Below are positions 33,185 through 41,391 of a stretch of 48,115 nucleotides of DNA, one piece after another. Source of the stretch: Candidatus Parvarchaeota archaeon (GTDB taxonomy: Archaea > Nanobdellota > Nanobdellia > JAFCGN01); contig JAFCGN010000005.1 of assembly GCA_017608045.1 (NCBI GenBank), positions 1-48,115 of the forward strand, written 5' to 3'. The translations under genes and the position numbers were made by a program. Position 1 is the first letter of the stretch. Each line of letters begins with the position of its first letter. The notes below the pieces were generated by a model that saw only the letters and a list, made by a program, of their open reading frames with translations, did not search any database and was not told where the DNA came from.

Positions 33185-33241
33185 GAAAAGAAAAGATTAA
33201 CTAATCATTTAAAAACTTAACGTAAAAATATTTTTTTTTAG

Positions 33242-33427
33242 TGGGGTCGGAGGGATTTGAACCCCCGCCAACGGGTATCCCCGCAATAATGCATGTTTTG
33301 CATTTTGCTGCTCCAGAAACACATCATTGGTTTTCTTAACCTCTGCTAACCTTCTTAACATCATTAATTTATCAACAAATTTTTTTTCTCTGGAGCCCGG
33401 TATCCTACCAGGTTAGACGACGACCCC
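33242..33427 (-). tRNA. tRNA-Trp (anticodon CCA) with a 113-nt intron
   Basis: Exon 1 is 33427-33390 and exon 2 is 33276-33242. The acceptor GGGGTCG/CGACCCC is perfect and the T arm is GGGGG-TTCAAAT-CCCTC. The anticodon stem CCGGG pairs with CCCGT, with one C-U mismatch at 27-43. The mature loop is C-T-C-C-A-G-A. The intron lies between positions 37 and 38, the standard archaeal site; tRNA-Trp is the archaeal tRNA best known for long introns. Confidence 0.92.
33277..33389 (-). other. Intron of tRNA-Trp
   Basis: A bulge-helix-bulge forms at the exon ends: CTCC of the anticodon loop pairs with GGGG at the intron's 3' end, bulges are AGA and ATA, and cuts after the second base of each give the mature tRNA. 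Inside the intron are TCTGGAG, the exact complement of the anticodon loop (33311-33317 on the plus strand), two ATGATGT boxes (33358-33364 and 33321-33327) and AGGTTAG (33346-33352), complementary to the D arm. Confidence 0.82.
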
Positions 33428-33618
33428 TATAAAAAAAATAATCCAAGAATTGTTTAAAAACATTATTCTTTTTGTTTTTTATAAGAATCTTTGATTGAAT
33501 AAAAAATTTCTTTTTACAAAGTCTTTCATTAAGTTTATAAAGGGGTATTCTTACATATTTGGTATTATTAAATTATTTAAATCCTTATGAACTAAACTTG
33601 TTAAGGAGTTAATAAAAA

Positions 33619-33813
33619 ATGAATTTCATGAAAAAACTGAATATTAAACACCACTTATTAGAGTATAAGAGAATAATTAAAATTAGTAAAAAACCAAGTA
33701 AAAAAGAATTTGAAGAGGTTTTAAAAATAACAGGAATCGGAACAATCATCGTAGGATTTATTGGTTTTGTAATTCAATTATTATTTCAATTAGTGGAGGT
33801 TGTTTTACAATGA
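33619..33813 (+). CDS. secE: Preprotein translocase subunit SecE (Sec61-gamma)
   Basis: 64 residues: a basic amphipathic helix (KHHLLEYKRIIKISKKPSKKEFEEVLK) followed by one membrane helix (GTIIVGFIGFVIQLLFQLVE). It clamps SecY in the membrane. AAGGAGTT lies 10 bases before the ATG. A TATA-like GTTTATAAAGG at 33533-33543 implies a leader of roughly 55-60 bases. The stop overlaps the spt5 start (ATGA). Confidence 0.93.
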   Translation: MNFMKKLNIKHHLLEYKRIIKISKKPSKKEFEEVLKITGIGTIIVGFIGFVIQLLFQLVEVVLQ

Positions 33814-34259
33814 TTTATGCAGTAAGAATTACAGCAGGCAGAGCAAATCAAGTCATTGATAAATTATTAGCACTTGCTAAAAGAGGCAGAAGCAACATTT
33901 ATTCAATACTTGCGCCTGCAGGAGTTAAGGGGTATATTTTTGTAGAAGCAGGTTCAAGAGAGGATGTTGTCTCTGCAATTTATGGTATTAGTTATGCTAA
34001 AGGAGTTATTAGTGGGAATGTGAGTATGAAAGAAATAGAACACTTTCTTGAACCAACAAAAACAAAAATTAGAATTAACAAAAATGATATTGTGGAATTA
34101 ATAAGCGGGCCTTTCAAAGGTGAAAAAGCAAGAGTAACAAGAGTGAATAAACTGAAAGAAGAAATTGTTGTAGAATTACTTGAAGCAGCAGTACCAATAC
34201 CTGTAACAGTAACTTTAGATTCTATAAGGATTATAGAACATAAAGGAGATGAAAACTAA
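33810..34259 (+). CDS. spt5: Transcription elongation factor Spt5 (NusG family)
   Basis: 149 residues: an NGN domain (YAVRITAGRANQVIDKLLAL; GVKGYIFVEAGSREDV) and a KOW domain (ELISGPFKGEKARVTRVN). With Spt4 (12010-12195) it closes the RNA polymerase clamp around DNA. It is coupled to secE by the overlap ATGA, the usual archaeal pairing. Confidence 0.96.
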   Translation: MIYAVRITAGRANQVIDKLLALAKRGRSNIYSILAPAGVKGYIFVEAGSREDVVSAIYGISYAKGVISGNVSMKEIEHFLEPTKTKIRINKNDIVELISGPFKGEKARVTRVNKLKEEIVVELLEAAVPIPVTVTLDSIRIIEHKGDEN

Positions 34260-34654
34260 GCAATCTCCTTTTTAAACCAACTTCCCAGAAAACTATTGTT
34301 TATTTTAAGAAGTAAGTTTTTATACAGGTGTTGTGGGTGGAGGAAAACAGTGCCATAAGGTTTATACCATTCATTGTTTTCAAAATGCCCTAAATGTATT
34401 TTATAATGTTTTTTTAGGGATTCCACTGGTTTTTCAATTCTTTTTAATCTTTCTTCAAAAAGTTCTGGTAAATGAAGATAACAATCTCCTCCTTGATCAA
34501 TGGTAGCACTAAAAATCTCTGTGTTTTCTTTAAAAACTAAGAAGAACTCGCCATCTTTTTCAAACAAATCTTTTAAACCATGCACCTTGTTTTTAGCAAC
34601 TAAATCTTCCAAATCTTTTCTTATTTTGTGATATAAAAAATAATCATCTTCCAT
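34256..34654 (-). CDS. Small soluble protein, unknown function
   Basis: 132 residues, no membrane span. It has a helical, charged N-terminus (YFLYHKIRKDLEDLVAKNKVH), a beta segment FFLVFKENTEIFSATIDQGG and an aromatic C-terminal part with WYKPYGTVFLHPQHLYKN. Three His and several Tyr cluster there, but no metal motif is proven. It is convergent with spt5, overlapping its stop by four bases. CCCTCCAG (GGAGGG on the coding strand) lies just before the start. Family not recognised. Confidence 0.6.
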   Translation of the reverse strand: MEDDYFLYHKIRKDLEDLVAKNKVHGLKDLFEKDGEFFLVFKENTEIFSATIDQGGDCYLHLPELFEERLKRIEKPVESLKKHYKIHLGHFENNEWYKPYGTVFLHPQHLYKNLLLKINNSFLGSWFKKEIA

Positions 34655-34785
34655 TTCATCCCTCCAGAGAATTGTTTTCTCTAAAAATGAGTGTAATGCA
34701 ATGGGGACTTATAAAAAAAATTGTGTTCTCCTCCAATATTTTTAAAAAAGAAAAAATGTTTAATGTAATGATATATTCTCTTCAT

Positions 34786-35046
34786 TTCTTGCAAGAAATT
34801 GCTTCAAAGAACATACTACCCCTTTCTTGTAAGAAAGGTGTAAGTTACCCCAAAGAACATATTAAAATAAAATATAAAGAAGGTTCTGACTGCCCCAAAG
34901 AACAAATAAGGGAGTTAGTAAGAACCGTAGGTTCTTACAGAGGTATCGGAACATGTAGGTTCTGATTGCTGGAGGTTCTTAATGGTTGCTAAGTATTTAT
35001 TAAGGGAGGTATCGGAACCGTAGGTTCTGATTGCTGGAGGTTCTTA
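34786..35046. repeat. Palindromic repeat cluster abutting the ftsZ stop codon
   Basis: This gene-free stretch (34655-35043) contains several elements. Palindromes are ATTTCTTGCAAGAAAT and CCTTTCTTGTAAGAAAGG. CAAAGAACA occurs three times. The 29-bp block at 34910-34938 is identical to 5511-5539. A 41-42-bp direct repeat lies at 34940-34981 and 35006-35046, each ending in a hairpin-capable GAACC-TAC-GGTTC-type core. The last bases include the ftsZ stop. I see no protein in it. Confidence 0.85.
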
Positions 35047-36177
35047 CTCGTTAATGAATCTAATGCCTAATTCGTTTTCTATTTCTTTTTTTCTTGCTTC
35101 GCCTATTGTTTTTTCTTTTCCAAAAATTTGCGGGCTTTTAACTCCTGTTACAACAAGCATTGCTCTAAGAGTATCGTGTAAATCAGGACTTACTTGTGCT
35201 CCCCATATGATTTTAGCATCTGGGTCTAAACGCGCACTTATTGTTTCAACAACTTCTCTTGACTCATCAAGTGTCATGCTCGAACCGCCAATTACATTGA
35301 TTAAAGCTCCTGTTGCACCACTTATATCCACGTCTAATAATGGGTTATTAATTGCTTTTTCAACAGCTTCAATTGCTCTATTCTCAGTATCGCTCTCGCC
35401 AACGCCAATCATTGCAACTCCTCCTTCTTGCATTACTGCACGTATATCAGCAAAATCTAAATTTATTAAACCTGGTTTTGTGACTAATTCTGCAATTCCT
35501 TTTACAGCATTTGTGAGAATTTCATCAGCAACTTTAAATGCCATGTGCAATGGTAAATCAGGTGCAATTTCTAAAAGTTTATCGTTTGGAATAACAATTA
35601 AAGTATCAACATTGTCTTCAAGGTCTTCCAATCCATCCATTGCATTCTCCATTCTGCTTTTTCCTTCTATTTGAAATGGTAAAGTCACTATTCCTACTGT
35701 TAAAGCTCCTGATTTTCTTGCTATTTCTGCTATAACAGGTGCAGCTCCTGTTCCTGTTCCTCCTCCAAGACCGCAAGTAACAAATACCATGTCACTTCCT
35801 TGAACTAATTGTTTTATCTCTTGCTCGCTTTCTCTTGCTGCTTCTCTCCCAACAGTAGGGTCTGCTCCTGCTCCAAGTCCTGCTGTTAATTCTTTTCCAA
35901 TAAGCATTTTTTTATCTGCAATAGAACACAATAAATCTTGTGCATCTGTATTAACAACCACTAATTCAGCTCCTTTTATACCCACTTCACTCATTCGTGT
36001 TATAGTATTGCAACCAGCACCACCCACGCCAATTACTTTAATAGCTGTTTTTTTTTGAGCCAAGAGTTCTTCAAGTTCTGCATCAATATCTCTTGTTTTG
36101 CTCATGTCTGGTCTTGGCGCTTTTATTCCGTCAAATTTTTTTGCTTTTTCCACCACGTTTCCAATTAATGACTCCAT
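35044..36177 (-). CDS. ftsZ: Cell-division GTPase FtsZ
   Basis: 377 residues. [13 protein letters not shown] is the nucleotide loop, [19 protein letters not shown] the tubulin signature, and [14 protein letters not shown] the T7 synergy loop that completes the GTPase site of the next subunit. It assembles the division ring. The chain ends shortly after the core (ELGIRFINE). The stop codon lies within a repeat, and a 13-bp perfect palindrome sits about 40 bp upstream of the start. Confidence 0.97.
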   Translation of the reverse strand: MESLIGNVVEKAKKFDGIKAPRPDMSKTRDIDAELEELLAQKKTAIKVIGVGGAGCNTITRMSEVGIKGAELVVVNTDAQDLLCSIADKKMLIGKELTAGLGAGADPTVGREAARESEQEIKQLVQGSDMVFVTCGLGGGTGTGAAPVIAEIARKSGALTVGIVTLPFQIEGKSRMENAMDGLEDLEDNVDTLIVIPNDKLLEIAPDLPLHMAFKVADEILTNAVKGIAELVTKPGLINLDFADIRAVMQEGGVAMIGVGESDTENRAIEAVEKAINNPLLDVDISGATGALINVIGGSSMTLDESREVVETISARLDPDAKIIWGAQVSPDLHDTLRAMLVVTGVKSPQIFGKEKTIGEARKKEIENELGIRFINE

Positions 36178-36215
36178 AATAATCCCCTCAGTATTGAGTT
36201 ATTTTTTTGCAATAT

Positions 36216-36247
36216 AAATTTATTTATTATTGCAAATAAATAAATTT
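36216..36247. promoter_or_regulatory. Perfect 13-bp inverted repeat upstream of ftsZ
   Basis: AAATTTATTTATT (36216-36228) and its exact reverse complement (36235-36247) are separated by ATTGCA. It contains only A and T, so hairpin stability would be low; a DNA-binding site or overlapping TATA elements for ftsZ are as likely as a terminator for the upstream membrane gene. Confidence 0.5.
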
Positions 36248-36367
36248 GTTATTTTAATTGCCAATTATTAAAGTAAATGAATCTTTTCTTTTATAATTAT
36301 TATGGTATTAGAGTTAAAAAGTATTGTAAAAAAATAAAGAAAGTATTTAATTATTTTCAATACCCCT

Positions 36368-37027
36368 TTATTTCCTATGGAACTTAATGTTTGGTAAAAA
36401 AATTTTGGTGAAATGTTCTTTTGGCATTTTTTTTAGATAAATAAAACCAAAAATTGCAACAACAAGTCCTCCAATAGTATCAAAAATAAGGTCAAGCATT
36501 GTATCATTTAAACTAACTTGATAATTTGCACTAAAGACAATATCAAGAAGATACTCTCCGATCTCCCATAAAGCACCTATGGATATTGTAAGCAGTAAAA
36601 TCAAGAAAAAAGTTGCGTGTCTATTCATTTTTGTTTCAGTGTATTTATCCACAATAACAGCTGTAACAAAACCAAGCAATGCAATTGTCATAGATGTGAA
36701 AAAGTGAGAGATTTTATCATAAATAGGGTATAAGCTGGAATACCAATTATTCACATTACCAATAAAGTATAAATAAAGTGAAAAAACAAGCAAAAATTCA
36801 ATTTCGCAAGGCAAAACAATACCGTACTTTTTTTTAAAAAAAATTGGAGAAATTGCTAAAATAAATGAAAAAATACCTGCTAAAAACCATAAAAAGTTTT
36901 TTGAATAAAGTGAATAAAATATGTAAAAAATAATTAAAATCTTCATAATAAAAGATAATGTTATTGCTATTTTGTCTCTTATATCTGTTTTACTAAAATT
37001 TAGTTCAAATATTTCTAAAAAGTTCAT
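36368..37027 (-). CDS. Polytopic membrane protein, YjdF/DUF2238-like
   Basis: About 219 residues with six or so membrane helices. Conserved polar marks resemble the DUF2238 family: YDKISHFFTSMTIALLGF, GALWEIGEYLLDI and NDTMLDLIFDTIGGLVVAI. The buried His, Glu and Asp pairs suggest a transporter-like or enzymatic core, but no activity is known. I start at 37027; an in-frame upstream start at 37048 is possible. It follows the FKBP gene by about 25 bp, so they may share a transcript. Confidence 0.65.
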   Translation of the reverse strand: MNFLEIFELNFSKTDIRDKIAITLSFIMKILIIFYIFYSLYSKNFLWFLAGIFSFILAISPIFFKKKYGIVLPCEIEFLLVFSLYLYFIGNVNNWYSSLYPIYDKISHFFTSMTIALLGFVTAVIVDKYTETKMNRHATFFLILLLTISIGALWEIGEYLLDIVFSANYQVSLNDTMLDLIFDTIGGLVVAIFGFIYLKKMPKEHFTKIFLPNIKFHRK

Positions 37028-37051
37028 AATTACTTGAAATACAAGCAAACC

Positions 37052-37669
37052 TTATTTTATTTTCTTTTTTTGTGCTTCAATTTTTTCTGCTTTAACTTCA
37101 ACTTTTAAATTAGCATAAGTTTCTAAGTCTTTGTTCAAAATCTTTTCCAACTCTTTTGCAAACTCTTTTTTCACACCTTTTATTAAAACTTTATTTTTTT
37201 CAATTGCATACAATGTTTCAGGTATTCCAAGACGTGCTTTTATCACTGTCTTTATCTTCTCTTTATCTTCTTTTATTTCTTTCAAAATTTTAACATCATA
37301 AATCACATCTTTTCCTGCTAAAGGATTATTAAAATCAACAATAACTCTTCCACCACTAACGCTTCTTACAAGACCTTGCTTATCATTAATTGTAAGCACT
37401 AAACCAGGAACAGGGTTTATTTTTTGTTTTTTAAATTCTTTTATTGGAATTAATTTAAGCAAGTTAGGGTTTCGTTTTCCAAATGCTTTTTCACAAGGTA
37501 TTTCAATAGAATAATTGTCTCCAATTTCGTGCTTTTCAAAACTCTCGTCTAAGCCAGAGATAACATAACCTGCTCCGGAAATTATGTTTATTTCGCCTTT
37601 ATCAAATATTTTATTGTTAACTTTTGTTTTTGCTGTATAAGATAATTTAATAAATGTTCCTTTTTTCAT
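37052..37669 (-). CDS. FKBP-type peptidyl-prolyl isomerase (SlyD-like, long archaeal form)
   Basis: 205 residues. The FKBP core (FIKLSYTAKTKVNNKIFDKG; ISGLDESFEKHEIGD) is interrupted by an insert-in-flap domain (CEKAFGKRNPNLLKLIPIKEF to SVSGGRVIVDFNNPLAGKD), as in archaeal SlyD-type proteins, followed by a C-terminal domain of about 60 residues. It is a cytoplasmic folding catalyst and chaperone. Confidence 0.92.
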   Translation of the reverse strand: MKKGTFIKLSYTAKTKVNNKIFDKGEINIISGAGYVISGLDESFEKHEIGDNYSIEIPCEKAFGKRNPNLLKLIPIKEFKKQKINPVPGLVLTINDKQGLVRSVSGGRVIVDFNNPLAGKDVIYDVKILKEIKEDKEKIKTVIKARLGIPETLYAIEKNKVLIKGVKKEFAKELEKILNKDLETYANLKVEVKAEKIEAQKKKIK

Positions 37670-37733
37670 AAACTGCGCACCTTTAAAATAAAAAAGAGAA
37701 AAAAAAGAGGATTTTAAATATTTTTTTGCCTTT

Positions 37734-38039
37734 TTATTTTGTTGGGTTTTTGATTTCTTTTCCTTTGCTTTTCAGCGTCAAACTTATTGTTGAAACGTTC
37801 AACTTTCCACCTTCTTTGCCGTCAAGTTGTTGTGTTCCAATTTCAATAGGTCCAATTTCGAGATTGTTTTCCATGAACCTGTTTTTAACAATTTCTGCAA
37901 CATCTACTGCTTTGCTAATTGCTTTTCCGCGTGCTTTCACGCACACTTCTTCAGCACCATTCTGAAATTGCGTTATTACTGCTAATACATAATTCATTGG
38001 TGGTTTTGAACCAATAAACACTGTGTTATCGTTTGCCAT
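37734..38039 (-). CDS. albA: Alba DNA/RNA-binding chromatin protein
   Basis: 101 residues. [41 protein letters not shown] and the C-terminal strand are diagnostic. The conserved Lys of the family loop is within IGSKPPMNY and may be acetylated or methylated in other archaea. It coats DNA and RNA. Confidence 0.95.
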   Translation of the reverse strand: MANDNTVFIGSKPPMNYVLAVITQFQNGAEEVCVKARGKAISKAVDVAEIVKNRFMENNLEIGPIEIGTQQLDGKEGGKLNVSTISLTLKSKGKEIKNPTK

Positions 38040-38131
38040 AGTTTTTACACCTCTATTTTTGTTTTTTGTCTTTTTGACTAAATTTTAGTTAAGGATTAAG
38101 GGTTTATAAAAATTTAGTTTATTAAAACTTC

Positions 38132-38959
38132 TTACTCAAAAACAGCTCTTCCTTTTATCATGAAAGACCATTTTATTGGCAGACTTATTACTTCTGTTCT
38201 TACACATTTATTATATAAGCAATACCCGCTTAATCCCTTATCAGTAATGCAGCTTGTATAAGATGTTGCAGGTATATGCTCGCATCTTGTGCCATAACAA
38301 TGTTCGGCATTAATTTTTTTGCAAACGCATGCGCCTGTAGCTATATTTCCCCTGTTGCATGTATCTTTAAAAGTATATGATTCAAACAAAAAAGAACTGC
38401 AACCATCATTAAAAACACAAGAAAATGTGCCTATTTTAGCATCATCAATATATTCGCAATTATTTGATTCAACTTCGTATCCTGCAGGGCATATGCAAAA
38501 TGGTTTTTTTTCTCCATCTTCTTCTATGCCTGTTTTTATGCAAGGTTTTGTTGCACTTTCATCATTAAAAACGCATGAAGAACTTTTTTGCGTGCAAGCA
38601 TAATCTGTTTGTCCTTCTTGCGGAAGAATAGTTACTGCGTGACATACTCCTTCAATTCTGTAAGGGTCCACCTCATATTCTGTATTAGCACTTATGCAAA
38701 TATCTTTCGTGCATGGATTATTATCGTCACAATCATTTGAAGAAAGACATTCTATTGTAGCACTCGTGTCTGGATTACAAGTTATACTGCAAGTGCTTTC
38801 AGTGCAAGGAAGAGCAAAATTAACTAATTGATTCTGATTAAAAGTTTTAATTATGGAAATGCTGTTTTTGTTAAAAGCAAATGAAAGAATGAGCGTGATT
38901 GCAATAAATAAAATCCCTACTTGAACAAACCAAATTTTTTTCTTAATCTTATTTAACAA
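38132..38959 (-). CDS. Membrane-anchored cysteine-rich surface protein
   Basis: 275 residues. A basic head and one membrane helix (VQVGILFIAITLILSFAF) lead into an outer domain with more than 20 cysteines in short loops (CTESTCSITCN, CDDNNPCTKDICI, FCICPAGYEVESNNCEY, GACVCKK). The pattern resembles disulfide-bonded EGF-like modules but does not fit one family cleanly. It is the last gene of the minus-strand surface operon and overlaps its upstream neighbour by seven bases. It is probably exposed outside the cell. Confidence 0.72.
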   Translation of the reverse strand: MLNKIKKKIWFVQVGILFIAITLILSFAFNKNSISIIKTFNQNQLVNFALPCTESTCSITCNPDTSATIECLSSNDCDDNNPCTKDICISANTEYEVDPYRIEGVCHAVTILPQEGQTDYACTQKSSSCVFNDESATKPCIKTGIEEDGEKKPFCICPAGYEVESNNCEYIDDAKIGTFSCVFNDGCSSFLFESYTFKDTCNRGNIATGACVCKKINAEHCYGTRCEHIPATSYTSCITDKGLSGYCLYNKCVRTEVISLPIKWSFMIKGRAVFE

Positions 38960-40791
38960 TTACTATCACCTTCATTAGCAGAACAATCAAAATCATTATC
39001 AACAGGTTCTTTATGTATCCCCTCACCACTGCAAACAATGTTAGAATCTCCAATAAGAATAGCACACCCTGTGTGTTGTTCATTAGTATTTGTTACATAA
39101 TGCACTACTTCAAACCCATCTTTTAAGCATTGTTCTGCATTAAGCTCTTTTGTATTATCATTATCAACATAATAATTATCATTAATGCAAGCGTAATCAT
39201 CGCAATTTAATTCTGTGCCAAGAGTACACACCCCCCCGCAATCTGTTTCTACTTCTCCATCATCTATTAAATTATTATAACAACTTTGCGTTGCTGTAAT
39301 ACAAGTCATTCCTTCACTGAGATCGCAGGAAAAAGAATTGCAGGTTTTCCCTGTAACAGAATCTGTGTAAGTTAAGCCCTGACATTCTGCTGTAGCATTT
39401 ATATCCATAATGTTTATATTCCATGTTATTCCTGCTGTTTTCCTATTTAATTGCTCTTCAAACGAGTAAAATTCAGGGCTTGTTATTTCATCAATCAGGT
39501 CTTTTATAATTGCTTGATTTACAACTCTTATTGTGTATTCTTCACAAGTTAATCCTTTTTCAAAATTACCTTGGTCTTCATCCCCGCATTTTTCAACAGT
39601 GCATAAAGACCCGTCTTCAGCAACATTTCTTTTATTTGAATATGAACTATCATAAACAACAAATAATTGTTCAGATTCATCTCCATAACCATTAAAAAAC
39701 CTCCATGTGTTTGAAGAACCCCCTTCTAATTTCCCCACATTTGTTCTTGCGCAAGGAAGTCGTGTTACTTGTGTTTTATCATCATTTATATAAAATTCAT
39801 CAGGACAATCTCCACTAAAATGCTCGTTGCAAAAATCACTTGCTTCATCTCCAGTTAATTCTAATTTGTTAGAAACTATGCTTAAAAATGCACTCCTCCA
39901 ATCATATTTAGCATAACACCTCCTCCCATAATCTTTTGTTTGCCCGCAAGTTGTTAAAGCAATCATGAATTTCCCATACCTTGAACTCAAATAATTCTTT
40001 ATTGCATAATCAATCCATGGGTCATCTTCATCACCGTACTCTCCTTGAACAAAATCTTTAGCAAGCACATACATCTTAAGCAATTCATTAAAATCCTTCA
40101 CTTTAATTGTTGTTGTAAAAGTATAATTTATGATTTTATTATCATTAACAGAATAACTTATTGTTTGTTCTACTAAATTTTTTGGAATAAAAGCAATCTC
40201 AAGATACCATCCAGGGGAATAACTATTCTCAATTGTTAAAGAATCATCATAATAAAAATTAGTAATTTTCGCTTCATAATTTATGCAATCAGTTGGAGGT
40301 ATGTTAGTATTCAGTTCATGCAATCTTGAACAAACATTATCATCCGCCTTATTAAAATAAGTATTCAAATATTTTTCTAATGTGCCAATAATCTCATCAA
40401 TTGTTGGAACACACACTTTATCATAATTCCTCCAATAGGGGAAAGTATCTTCAGGAATAAAATCTTGAGTTTTAAAGAGATTGTTATTTGAATCAAGATA
40501 TTCAGGTATTACTGAGGATTTAGTGCTGTAAAAACCGCATCCTACATCATTATTTATTATTCCACCCCTGCTTCCTGTCATAAAAGAAGCGTAATCTGTT
40601 GCATATGTTCTTTCTTGGTCTTCAAGATATTTTATTTGCTCAGAAGAACCAATAGATTCTCCAACATATTGTTTTATGGTTGAGGTTCTGCCAACAGTAG
40701 AGTCTAAATAAAAAACCCCGCCTATTGCTAAACCAATCATCATTATTTGAGCAAACATTATTAAATACTCTTCAGCACCTTTTTTATTCAA
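38953..40791 (-). CDS. Large pilin-like surface protein with cysteine-rich C-terminus
   Basis: About 612 residues. The TTG at 40791 has GAGGT eight bases upstream and gives MNKKGAEEYLIMFAQIMMIG, a class III-like head (K-K-G-A-E-E) and membrane helix. An ATG at 40818 would overlap the previous gene by 26 bases. The outer part is rich in Asn, Asp and Tyr. The last 150 residues hold many cysteines, including CYNNLIDDGEVETDCGG, a motif seen in cysteine-rich bacterial and archaeal surface proteins (C-x-N-x-x-x-D-G-x-E-T-D-C-G-G). It is probably a major outer component of the operon's product. Confidence 0.72.
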   Translation of the reverse strand: MNKKGAEEYLIMFAQIMMIGLAIGGVFYLDSTVGRTSTIKQYVGESIGSSEQIKYLEDQERTYATDYASFMTGSRGGIINNDVGCGFYSTKSSVIPEYLDSNNNLFKTQDFIPEDTFPYWRNYDKVCVPTIDEIIGTLEKYLNTYFNKADDNVCSRLHELNTNIPPTDCINYEAKITNFYYDDSLTIENSYSPGWYLEIAFIPKNLVEQTISYSVNDNKIINYTFTTTIKVKDFNELLKMYVLAKDFVQGEYGDEDDPWIDYAIKNYLSSRYGKFMIALTTCGQTKDYGRRCYAKYDWRSAFLSIVSNKLELTGDEASDFCNEHFSGDCPDEFYINDDKTQVTRLPCARTNVGKLEGGSSNTWRFFNGYGDESEQLFVVYDSSYSNKRNVAEDGSLCTVEKCGDEDQGNFEKGLTCEEYTIRVVNQAIIKDLIDEITSPEFYSFEEQLNRKTAGITWNINIMDINATAECQGLTYTDSVTGKTCNSFSCDLSEGMTCITATQSCYNNLIDDGEVETDCGGVCTLGTELNCDDYACINDNYYVDNDNTKELNAEQCLKDGFEVVHYVTNTNEQHTGCAILIGDSNIVCSGEGIHKEPVDNDFDCSANEGDSNC

Positions 40792-40792
40792 T

Positions 40793-41347
40793 TTAACTAA
40801 CCTCTTCACCCTTGTCAATAATGTAAAGTATGATTGCTTGTTTTTCTTGATTCCTTAAATAAGGACTGAACAACTCCACTCTGCAATTAGTTGCAGTTCC
40901 ATAAACATTTAAGTTTCTCCTATTTGCTGAATATTTATCAATAAAATCTTGGGCTTCCAAACATTCATCAGCAAGACAAATATAAAAATCTGCCTTCTCA
41001 TTAAAAGCAGGCATTAAGCGTATTATGTCAAGTGAATCCTCCCATGGAAGTGAACTTCCTTCTATTTCACCATTTTCATCAATTGATATGTTATAAAATT
41101 CTAAAAGATTATTATAATTCAAGTCATCAGATAAAACAAAACCCGTAGTCCCTCTTCTTGAATAATCTCCAGAAAGAATATTGTTAAGAATTGTTTGGCA
41201 TGATAATTGCACTGATTTATCAATTTTACCAATTGTTGCTGTCCCTGTCATTGATTTCATAGCTACTCTGTAAGCAATGATTAAAGATACAGAAATTAAC
41301 ATAAATATAGCAATACCTAATGGACTTGTTGCTTTTTTTGATTTCAT
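40793..41347 (-). CDS. Membrane-anchored protein, pilin-like N-terminus
   Basis: About 184 residues. MKSKKATSPLGIAIFMLISV resembles a class III signal (basic head, S-P-L-G, long helix). An outer domain of about 150 residues has four cysteines in two spaced pairs (LSCQTIL; YICLADECLEA; TNCRVEL). The stop is within two bases of the next gene's TTG start, so expression is tightly coupled. Confidence 0.7.
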   Translation of the reverse strand: MKSKKATSPLGIAIFMLISVSLIIAYRVAMKSMTGTATIGKIDKSVQLSCQTILNNILSGDYSRRGTTGFVLSDDLNYNNLLEFYNISIDENGEIEGSSLPWEDSLDIIRLMPAFNEKADFYICLADECLEAQDFIDKYSANRRNLNVYGTATNCRVELFSPYLRNQEKQAIILYIIDKGEEVS

Positions 41348-41391
41348 ATTTTCACGCATATTATTTTTTATTCATTTTATTTACTAATTTT

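Noticed and set aside
34672-34965. Open frame of 97 residues on the plus strand through the repeat patch
   Set aside because: It runs through palindromes and direct repeats with no protein-like composition, and has no ribosome binding site.
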